DNA of 13,761 bases, taken from NCBI GenBank assembly GCA_001797815.1, contig MGQK01000033.1:45830-59590 (forward strand). The letters run 5' to 3'. Shown here piece by piece: positions 6,250 through 11,935 of the stretch (the stretch's first letter is position 1; each line of letters starts with the position of its first letter). Below the pieces are notes generated by a model, which saw nothing but the letters and a program-made list of their open reading frames with translations, had not been told where the DNA came from and did no database searches. Position numbers and translations under genes: made by a program. This stretch comes from Deltaproteobacteria bacterium RBG_13_61_14. Its GTDB lineage: Bacteria > RBG-13-61-14.

Positions 6250-7246
6250 ACCCATCCGGGCCGTGGCCCTGCTCTCCGGCGGGCTCGACAGCACGCTGGC
6301 GATCCGGGTGGTGCAGGAGCAGGGCATTGCAGTGGTCGCGATCAACTTCTCCACCGCCTTCTGCACCTGCACGCCCAAGGGCCAGGGCTGCTCGTCCAGC
6401 CGGCGGGCCGCGGACCAACTCGGGGTGGAGTTGGTGGTGCAAGTTCTCACCGATGAATACTACGCGCTGCTTAAGGACCCGCCCCACGGCTTTGGCCGGG
6501 CCCTGAACCCCTGCATTGACTGCCGCATCCTCAAGCTGAAGAAATCAGCGAAGGTGATGCGCGAGCGGAGCGCCTCCTTCCTCATCACCGGCGAGGTGCT
6601 GGGCCAGCGGCCCATGAGCCAGCGCCGCGACGCGCTCCGGATCATTGACCGCGACTCCGGTCTCGAGGGCCTGATCCTGCGGCCGCTCTCGGCCCAGCAT
6701 CTGCCGCCGACGGTGCCGGAGCGGGAGGGCTGGGTGGACCGGGGAAAGCTGCTCGCCATCTCCGGCCGCAGCCGCAAGGTCCAGATGGAGCTGGCCGAGC
6801 ATTTCGGGATCCATGACTATCCCTGCCCCGCGGGCGGCTGCCTGCTCACCGAGCCGGAGTTCGCCCGCAAGCTCAAGGACCTGATGACCTGGAAGCCGGA
6901 CTTTACCACCCATGACCTCAACCTGCTCAAGGTCGGGCGCCATTTCCGGCTCCCGGCCGGCAGCCGGCTTTTGGTCGGCAAGAACGAGCGCGAGAACCAG
7001 CGGCTGCACGCGCTCGCGCGGGAGAGCGATATCCTGCTCGACACCGAAGGCGTGCCCGGGCCGCTGGCCTTGCTCCAGAACGGCGGCGGCGAAGAGGATC
7101 TGCGCCTGGCCGCGGCGATCATGGCCCGCTACGTGAAGGCGGCCGGGCCGATCCGGTTTCGGGTGAGCCGGGGCCCGGAGGGTCAGGGCCGGGAGCTGCT
7201 GGCCGAGGCGCTGGCCCCGGAAGCAGTGGACCGCTATCGCATTTGA
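6242..7246 (+). CDS. PP-loop ThiI-like RNA thiolase with predicted NFACT-R2-type C-terminal domain
   Basis: Predicted ATP-dependent tRNA sulfurtransferase of 334 residues, related to ThiI/MnmA-type enzymes. The PP-loop SGGLDS is at 12-17. Residues 1 to about 180 form the adenylation domain. About 185-330 (PCPAGGCLLTEP, then THDLNLLKVGRHFRLP and LLVGKNERENQRL) resembles the NFACT-R2 RNA-binding domain that I recall being fused to such thiolases. Cysteines cluster in suggestive groups: Cys41/43/50, Cys91/94 (NPCIDCR) and Cys195/200 (PCPAGGC). They could hold an Fe-S cluster or carry sulfur. There is no N-terminal THUMP and no rhodanese domain, so it is not classical ThiI. Its ATG overlaps metW, and a cysteine desulfurase follows. 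4-thiouridine at tRNA position 8 is the likeliest product, but another thiolated base is possible. Confidence 0.82.
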   Translation: MSEPIRAVALLSGGLDSTLAIRVVQEQGIAVVAINFSTAFCTCTPKGQGCSSSRRAADQLGVELVVQVLTDEYYALLKDPPHGFGRALNPCIDCRILKLKKSAKVMRERSASFLITGEVLGQRPMSQRRDALRIIDRDSGLEGLILRPLSAQHLPPTVPEREGWVDRGKLLAISGRSRKVQMELAEHFGIHDYPCPAGGCLLTEPEFARKLKDLMTWKPDFTTHDLNLLKVGRHFRLPAGSRLLVGKNERENQRLHALARESDILLDTEGVPGPLALLQNGGGEEDLRLAAAIMARYVKAAGPIRFRVSRGPEGQGRELLAEALAPEAVDRYRI

Positions 7247-7253
7247 GAGAATT

Positions 7254-7260
7254 AAAGGAG
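7254..7260 (+). promoter_or_regulatory. Displaced Shine-Dalgarno sequence of the cysteine desulfurase gene
   Basis: AAAGGAG, a strong ribosome binding site, ends 52 bases before the probable ATG at 7313. The interval is filled by two tandem palindromic repeats (7261-7309). Removing exactly those bases would leave AAAGGAG-GAG-ATG. No comparable Shine-Dalgarno sequence lies directly before 7313. Confidence 0.5.
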
Positions 7261-7283
7261 CACAGGTTTTAAACCTGTGGCAC
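7261..7283 (+). repeat. Copy B of the 23-bp palindromic repeat
   Basis: CACAGGTTT-T-AAACCTGTG is a perfect 9-bp inverted repeat around one base, followed by GCAC. It is the cleanest of the three copies in the window and directly follows the AAAGGAG at 7254-7260. Confidence 0.8.
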
Positions 7284-7286
7284 GCG

Positions 7287-7309
7287 CACAGGTCTTAAGT
7301 CTGTGGCAC
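7287..7309 (+). repeat. Copy C of the 23-bp palindromic repeat
   Basis: CACAGGTCTTAAGTCTGTG followed by GCAC. This is a diverged tandem copy starting 26 bases after copy B, with a 3-base gap between them. The outer CACAG/CTGTG arms are intact, with inner pairs partly G·U. Confidence 0.75.
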
Positions 7310-7312
7310 GAG

Positions 7313-8506
7313 ATGGATCGCATCTACCTGGACCACAACGCCACCACCCCGGCTGCCGCGGAGGTGATCGAGGCGGTGAGCCGCGGCCTGGCCGAGGAGA
7401 TCGGCAACCCTTCCAGCCTCCACTATTTCGGCCAGCGGGCCAAGCGCCGGCTGGAGGAGGCCCGGGAGGAAGTGGCGGGGCTGATCGGGGCCGAGGCCAA
7501 GGAGATCATTTTCCTGAGCGGGGGCACCGAGGCCAACAACCTCGCGATCAAAGGGGTGGCCGAGGCGAATGCCAAGCAGGGCCGGCACCTGGTGACGAGC
7601 GCGGTCGAGCACCATGCGGTCTTGCATAGCTTCGCGGCCCTGGAGAAACGCGGTTTCGAGGTGACCCGCCTGCCGGTGGACGAGTATGGCCGGGCGAGCG
7701 TGGAAGCGCTGGAGCCGGTGCTCCGGCCCGGCACCGTCCTGGTCTCGGTGATGCTGGCCAACAACGAGGTGGGCACGCTTCAGCCGGTGGCGGAGATGGC
7801 CGCGCTCTGCCGCGAGCGGGGCGTGCTCTTCCACACCGACGCGGTGCAGGCGGTGGGCAAGGTCCCGGTGGACGTGGAGAAACTGGGGGTGGACCTGCTC
7901 TCGCTTTCCGGGCACAAGTTTTACGGGCCCCGGGGCGTGGGCGCGCTTTACGTGCGCAAGGGCGTGCCCTATCTTCCGCAGATGCACGGCGGCCACCAGG
8001 AGCGGAACCGCCGCGCCGGCACGGAGGACCTGCCCGGGATAGTGGGGATGGGAGTCGCCGCCCGACTGGCGCGCCAACACCTGCCGGAATGGGCGGCCCA
8101 CACGCAGAGGCTGCGGGAGCTTTTGCAAACGGGAATCGAGGAGCGGATGGTGGACGTGAAGATTTTCGGCCATCCGCAATACCGTCTGCCCAACACGCTC
8201 TGCGCCGCTTTTGGCGGCACCGAGGGCGAAAGCCTGCTCATGAACCTCGACCTGAAAGGGGTGGCGGTCTCCACCGGCTCGGCCTGCTCCTCCGGCGCCA
8301 TCGAGCCCTCCCACGTGCTCCAGGCCATGCGCGTGCCGGCCGAATACCTCCGCGCCGCGCTCCGCTTCTCCCTGGGCAAGGACAACACCGAGGAGCAGAT
8401 CGCCCGCGTCCTCGAACTCCTTGGCGACATCATCCCCCGCGTGCGCTCGCTCGCGCCGGGTCATCGAGAGGCCTCAGGCGTCAGACCTCAGGCCCCGGGC
8501 AAGTGA
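7313..8506 (+). CDS. nifS: Cysteine desulfurase, NifS/IscS family
   Basis: PLP enzyme of 397 residues that removes sulfur from cysteine as a protein persulfide. It opens with the family N-terminus YLDHNATTP (5-13). His100 lies in EHHAV, Asp176 and Gln179 in HTDAVQAVGK, the PLP lysine is Lys202 in SLSGHKFYGPRG, and the persulfide cysteine is Cys325 in STGSACSSG, followed by EPSHVLQAM, which is closer to NifS than to IscS. ATG 7313 is chosen because residues begin in register with the family; a GTG at 7277 would start inside a repeat. The last ten residues or so are encoded by a low-complexity stretch with CCTCAGGC twice and look like an accreted tail. It sits between the ThiI-like thiolase and the E1-like enzyme and is the probable sulfur donor for both. 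Confidence 0.93.
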   Translation: MDRIYLDHNATTPAAAEVIEAVSRGLAEEIGNPSSLHYFGQRAKRRLEEAREEVAGLIGAEAKEIIFLSGGTEANNLAIKGVAEANAKQGRHLVTSAVEHHAVLHSFAALEKRGFEVTRLPVDEYGRASVEALEPVLRPGTVLVSVMLANNEVGTLQPVAEMAALCRERGVLFHTDAVQAVGKVPVDVEKLGVDLLSLSGHKFYGPRGVGALYVRKGVPYLPQMHGGHQERNRRAGTEDLPGIVGMGVAARLARQHLPEWAAHTQRLRELLQTGIEERMVDVKIFGHPQYRLPNTLCAAFGGTEGESLLMNLDLKGVAVSTGSACSSGAIEPSHVLQAMRVPAEYLRAALRFSLGKDNTEEQIARVLELLGDIIPRVRSLAPGHREASGVRPQAPGK

Positions 8507-8564
8507 GCGCGACCGAACGGGATGGAACTGTAAAGTCAGAAGTGTGAACCGTGAACTAATCACC

Positions 8565-9590
8565 ATGGACAACCTCTCCCGCTACACCCGCCAGATATTC
8601 TTCGCCGAGATCGGCGAGTTCGGCCAGCAGCGGCTTCGGCAGAGCCGGGTCGCCGTGGTGGGTCTGGGCGCGCTCGGGAGCATGATCTGCCAGTTGCTGG
8701 TCCGGGCGGGGGTCGGCCGCCTCACTTTGGTGGACCGCGATTTTGTCGAGCTCCACAACCTCCAACGCCAGACCCTCTACGATGAAGAGGACGTGATGGG
8801 CCGGCTGCCCAAGGCGCTGGCGGCTTCCAAGAAACTTAAGCTCATCAACGGTGAAGTGGAAGTGCAGGTTGCGGTTGACGACCTCAATCCGAAAAATGCC
8901 GCCAAGCTCTTGGCCGAAGCGGATCTCGTGCTCGACGGCTCGGACAACATGGAAACGCGGTTCCTGGTCAACGACTTTTGCGTGCGCGAAGGCAAGCCCT
9001 GGATCTACGGAGGCGTGATCGGGTCGGTGGGCATGACGCTCGACATCGTGCCGGGAAAAACACCCTGCCTTCGCTGTCTCTTCCCGGACCTGCCCGGGCC
9101 CGGCGAGCTGCCCACCTGCGACACCGTGGGCATCCTCAATTCCCTGCCCGCGGTGATCGGCGCGATTGAAGTGACCGAGGCGATCAAGCTCCTGGTCGGG
9201 AGCGAGGACTGGCGCCGCGATCTGCTCTACCTGGACCTGTGGAAGAACCAGGTCAAGAACCTCCAGGTCGCGGCGGTGACCGAGTGCGAATGCTGCGGTA
9301 AGCGGCAGTTCCGTTACCTGGAGAGCAAAGCCACGGCCTGGGTGACCACGCTCTGCGGCCGCAACACGGTCCAGATCAGCCCGGCTGAAGAGCGCGCGCT
9401 CGACCTCGCCCAGCTTTCCGCCAGTCTGGCCGGCCACGGCCAGGTGGAAAACCGGGGCTATCTCTTAAGCTTCCAACCCCGCGAGCACGAGCAGGAACTG
9501 GTGATCTTCCCCACCGGCCGCGTCCTGGTCCAGGGCACCAGCGAAGAGTCCCTCGCCCGTAACCTTTATGCCAAGTACCTGGGAGGGTAA
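8565..9590 (+). CDS. ThiF/MoeB-type E1-like adenylyltransferase with C-terminal extension
   Basis: Enzyme of 341 residues predicted to adenylate the C-terminus of a ubiquitin-like sulfur carrier (ThiS/MoaD type) for thiamine, molybdopterin or another thio-cofactor. It begins SRYTRQIFFAEIGEFGQQRL. The nucleotide motif is VVGLGALGS (31-39), Asp57 and Arg68 lie in LVDRDFVELHNLQRQ, and Asp126 in LDGSDN. Zinc is likely bound by Cys168/Cys171 (CLRC) and Cys241/Cys244 (CECC). The conserved cysteine is Cys185 in LPTCDTVGIL. About 90 further residues (252-341, from LCGRNTVQIS onward) form the extension seen in many bacterial MoeB/ThiF proteins. The polypeptide ends in KYLGG. The ATG at 8565 matches the family N-terminus, with no clear ribosome binding site. 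No sulfur-carrier gene is visible nearby, so the partner is unknown. Confidence 0.9.
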   Translation: MDNLSRYTRQIFFAEIGEFGQQRLRQSRVAVVGLGALGSMICQLLVRAGVGRLTLVDRDFVELHNLQRQTLYDEEDVMGRLPKALAASKKLKLINGEVEVQVAVDDLNPKNAAKLLAEADLVLDGSDNMETRFLVNDFCVREGKPWIYGGVIGSVGMTLDIVPGKTPCLRCLFPDLPGPGELPTCDTVGILNSLPAVIGAIEVTEAIKLLVGSEDWRRDLLYLDLWKNQVKNLQVAAVTECECCGKRQFRYLESKATAWVTTLCGRNTVQISPAEERALDLAQLSASLAGHGQVENRGYLLSFQPREHEQELVIFPTGRVLVQGTSEESLARNLYAKYLGG

Positions 9591-9663
9591 AGAGCTATTT
9601 TTTCACGCCCGGGCCTGAAGCTTTCTTTTATTCCTAATTTAGATATTAAGTTTCAATTAAAAC

Positions 9664-9698
9664 CCGACTTTTGTAACCCTTGACAAAATCGGCTTTTT
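9664..9698 (+). terminator. Possible intrinsic terminator of the sulfur-transfer cluster
   Basis: CCGA-TTTTGT (9664-9674, one bulged C) pairs with ACAAAA-TCGG (9683-9692) around an 8-base loop, followed by CTTTTT. The stem is long enough but AT-rich, so termination may be weak. It overlaps the TTGACA box, so this stretch may serve as either or both. Confidence 0.4.
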
Positions 9699-9716
9699 CT
9701 GTAAGGTAATCTTACA
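9680..9716 (+). promoter_or_regulatory. Candidate promoter with operator-like dyad upstream of the START-like lipoprotein genes
   Basis: TTGACA (9680-9685) is a consensus -35 box. The corresponding -10 region is imperfect (TAAGGT at 9702 or GGTAAT at 9705). Overlapping it is TGTAAGGTAATCTTACA (9700-9716), a perfect 6-bp inverted repeat with a 5-base spacer, the size typical of dimeric helix-turn-helix repressor sites. Its position over the -10 area suggests repression of the downstream run of genes. No regulator gene is in view. Confidence 0.45.
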
Positions 9717-9793
9717 ATCATGGCGAAACGGTCGAGTTGGAACGCAGGTTGAGAGCGGTTCAGCGAAGACGTGAACCCGGGGAGACCGAATCA

Positions 9794-10918
9794 ATGAGTG
9801 AGTGGCCTCAAATTCGGCGGTGGATTATCGGGGTAGTTTTTCTCGCAAATTGTTCACTTCTCTTTAATTGCCAGCCGATCAAGAAGCTTCTGGTCAAGCC
9901 GGCGCCGGAGGGCTTGATGGAAACCGCTTACACCGTCCGGCTCCGAGGCTACGTGCAGACGGTGACGGTGAAAGCGGATCCGGCCGCGGTCCGGGCTTAT
10001 ATCTCCAATCCGGCCAACGTCGCGATTCCGGGGCTGAAGTTTGAAGGAGCCGAACGCTCGCCGGCAGAAAACCTGATTCCGACTACCGGCCAGACGTCTC
10101 CCTTTGTGGTCCGGGCCGTGGGGATCAATATCCAAGGCCGGATCCTGGTCGTCCGGTCGGACGAGGAAAAGTTGTGGCTCCTGCTGGAAAGCCCTTTCGG
10201 ATTCCACATCCAGCGGTGGCAGTTTAAACCCGTCAAGGACGGGACCCAGCTCACCTTCCAGATGGAATACGAGCTTCAGGAAAAGGGGATCAAGGGACAA
10301 CTGGGAAAAATCACCGAGTTGGTCGGTCTCGGCGAAGCCCTGGAAAAAGGGATGGACCGGATGCTGGCGGAAGTCCAGGTCCATTTTGATCCTTCCCTGG
10401 AGGCGGATCAGTTGGTGGCCCTGGGAGTGCGGGGAGAAGGTTATGAGGCTTTCCTGCAAGTGTATGAAACGAACGTCGGCATCAGCGCTCCGCCCGACCG
10501 GGTGGAAGCTTGGGCCAACAACTCGGAGAATGCGCGCATGTTGATGGAGCAATTCCAAATGGAAAACCAATATTTTTCCCAATTTTTGGAATTGGGTCCG
10601 GGGCAGATACTTTATGCGCCGGCGGTTCTGGCGACCAAAGGCCTAAAGTCCAAGGCCGAGCTTTTTATCTTTCGGGATCCTGATCCGGAAAGTCATGGCT
10701 GGAAGATTTTCGCCCTGAGCTACGGGATCGGAGAAATGATAGAGATCCAGATCGAAGCAGGCCCAGGAGGCAGCCTGCTCACATTCAAGATAAAGTCCGA
10801 AATTCCGACCGCCCTTTCTTCTGAACAGGTGGACCTGATGATGCACTTGTTGGGTATTCCGCAAATGCTCCGGGATCGGGCCTTGCGGATTAAAAACGGG
10901 GTGGAACAGATCGGTTAA
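9794..10918 (+). CDS. Putative lipoprotein with two START/SRPBCC-like domains (paralogue 1)
   Basis: No named family recognised; 374 residues. The N-terminus (MSEWPQIRRW, then a hydrophobic run) is a signal peptide ending in LLFNC-QPIKK; Cys26 is the likely lipidated residue, although Asn at -1 is not canonical (Cys20 is an alternative). Two similar halves follow. The first begins YTVRLRGYVQTVTVKADP (46-63) with AVRAYISNPAN, and the second begins GVRGEGYEAFLQ (211-222) with VGISAPPDRVEAWANNSEN. The pattern 'beta strand, APxxxV, helix, dPeN' is typical of START/SRPBCC helix-grip folds, which often hold hydrophobic ligands. Segments are shared with the genes at 11936 and 13181. GGGGAG (9779-9784) lies 9 bases before the ATG. 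It is the first gene after the control region. Ligand and function are unknown. Confidence 0.75.
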   Translation: MSEWPQIRRWIIGVVFLANCSLLFNCQPIKKLLVKPAPEGLMETAYTVRLRGYVQTVTVKADPAAVRAYISNPANVAIPGLKFEGAERSPAENLIPTTGQTSPFVVRAVGINIQGRILVVRSDEEKLWLLLESPFGFHIQRWQFKPVKDGTQLTFQMEYELQEKGIKGQLGKITELVGLGEALEKGMDRMLAEVQVHFDPSLEADQLVALGVRGEGYEAFLQVYETNVGISAPPDRVEAWANNSENARMLMEQFQMENQYFSQFLELGPGQILYAPAVLATKGLKSKAELFIFRDPDPESHGWKIFALSYGIGEMIEIQIEAGPGGSLLTFKIKSEIPTALSSEQVDLMMHLLGIPQMLRDRALRIKNGVEQIG

Positions 10919-10943
10919 GGTCAGAAGGAGAAAGAACTTGATC

Positions 10944-11849
10944 ATGAAACGACTCCTACTCCGCGGGTTGATGGTGGGGCTGAGTATTCTCTCCTCACCC
11001 CTTTGGGCGGCCGAGCCGATCCTGGTGCTTTCTTCCTCGGATCCCGAGAACCAGGCGGTGGCCGCGGGTTTCAAGCATTACTTCACCGGGAGCATTCGCG
11101 AGATCAACCTGGAAGGAAGCGATGCCCAGCAGCGGATCGTGGGCGAGCAGCTCAAAGGCGCTCCCCCGTCCCTGGCGGTGGTGGTGGGTGACCTTGCCGC
11201 CCAAATGGCCCAGTGGTATCTGCCGGGAGTTCCCCTGGTTTATTGCGGGGTGTCCCGGGCGGCCAAATTCTCGTTCAACAATCCTCAGGTCATCGGTATC
11301 TATCACGAGCCGAACCCCCTGGAACAGCTCAAATTGGTCCCTGGTCTCTTCGCCGGGAAGACTCGGGTCGCCATGTTTTACAGCCCGGAAAATGTGCAGA
11401 TTAACCAGAAGGAATTAACCCAGAAGGCAGGAGAGCTGGGCATTACCCTGAACTTTGTTACGTTGGGATCCATCAAAGAAGTGCCGGCGAAACTCCGAAA
11501 CACCCTGCCCCAGACCGATCTCTTGTGGGTGTTTACCGATCCGGTGATCCTGAGCAGCCACAGCATTCAATACCTGGTGTTGGAGGCGGTGTCCGCCGGA
11601 GTCCCGATCTATTGCGGCGACAGTAGTCTGGGCCGACGGGGCGCGACCGCCGCTTTCATCCCTGACGGGGAGGACGCCGGCAAACTGGCGGCCAAGGCCG
11701 CCACGGACTTGATCCATGGGACCCGCCGCTCCAAACAAGAAATCGTCTACCCCAAAGGCAAGCTGATCTTGAACCAGAAAATCGCCGGCCTCTTGAAGGT
11801 TTCTTTTCCTGCTTCCTTGCTCAGCCAGGCGCAGGAACTGATTCAATAG
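10944..11849 (+). CDS. Periplasmic ABC-type substrate-binding protein (PF04392-like)
   Basis: Predicted 301-residue exported binding protein. The signal peptide is MKRLLLRGLMVGLSILSSPLWAA, with likely cleavage before EPILVLSSSD. The body has two alpha/beta lobes; VAMFYSPENVQINQKELTQ (142-160) resembles the inter-lobe region of uncharacterised ABC binding proteins. The C-terminus KLILNQKIAGLLKVSFPASL (273-292) matches the 'NlktAkaLGl.iP.sLl' ending characteristic of PF04392. Some relatives bind aromatic amino acids; the ligand here is unknown. No permease or ATPase gene is present. AGAAGGAG (10923-10930) is 13 bases from the ATG at 10944 but only 7 from an in-frame TTG at 10938, so the start may be two codons earlier. 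It is sandwiched between two START-like lipoprotein genes and begins 25 bp after the first, indicating co-transcription. Confidence 0.82.
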   Translation: MKRLLLRGLMVGLSILSSPLWAAEPILVLSSSDPENQAVAAGFKHYFTGSIREINLEGSDAQQRIVGEQLKGAPPSLAVVVGDLAAQMAQWYLPGVPLVYCGVSRAAKFSFNNPQVIGIYHEPNPLEQLKLVPGLFAGKTRVAMFYSPENVQINQKELTQKAGELGITLNFVTLGSIKEVPAKLRNTLPQTDLLWVFTDPVILSSHSIQYLVLEAVSAGVPIYCGDSSLGRRGATAAFIPDGEDAGKLAAKAATDLIHGTRRSKQEIVYPKGKLILNQKIAGLLKVSFPASLLSQAQELIQ

Positions 11850-11870
11850 CGCCCGGCTTCCTGCCGGCGC
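11849..11870 (+). other. Intercistronic hairpin
   Basis: GCGCC plus GGC (11849-11857, one bulged C) pairs with GCCGGCGC (11863-11870) around TTCCT, directly at the stop codon of the binding-protein gene. No T-tract follows closely, so it is unlikely to end transcription fully. It could protect mRNA ends or lower expression of the downstream gene. Confidence 0.4.
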
Positions 11871-11935
11871 ATGCTGGAGTTTGGGGAGAGGCGGAACGAG
11901 AATCGAAATTTTTTTCTCACGAGAGGAGCTTTAAC

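Larger units (their letters stand above)
9591..9793. other. AT-rich intergenic control region between the sulfur cluster and the START-like gene run
   Basis: About 200 bp without a gene, markedly more AT-rich than its surroundings over 9591-9720. It contains a hairpin with T-tract (9664-9698), a TTGACA box (9680-9685) and a perfect dyad (9700-9716), listed separately. The rest (9721-9778) is an ordinary leader, with GGGGAG at 9779-9784 serving the following gene. Confidence 0.6.

Noticed and set aside
6242-7246. Assignment as mnmA or as a tRNA methyltransferase
   Set aside because: It has the SGGLDS PP-loop but not the usual MnmA sequence pattern, and its C-terminal half looks like an NFACT-R2 RNA-binding domain; there is no methyltransferase motif.
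7261-7309. Two tandem 23-bp repeats as the beginning of a CRISPR array
   Set aside because: Spacing is 3 bases, there are only two diverged palindromic copies, and no cas gene is present; a similar copy lies in the kdgK leader.
7295-8464. 389-codon open frame on the minus strand opposite the cysteine desulfurase gene
   Set aside because: No recognisable motif, no ribosome binding site; shadow of codon bias.
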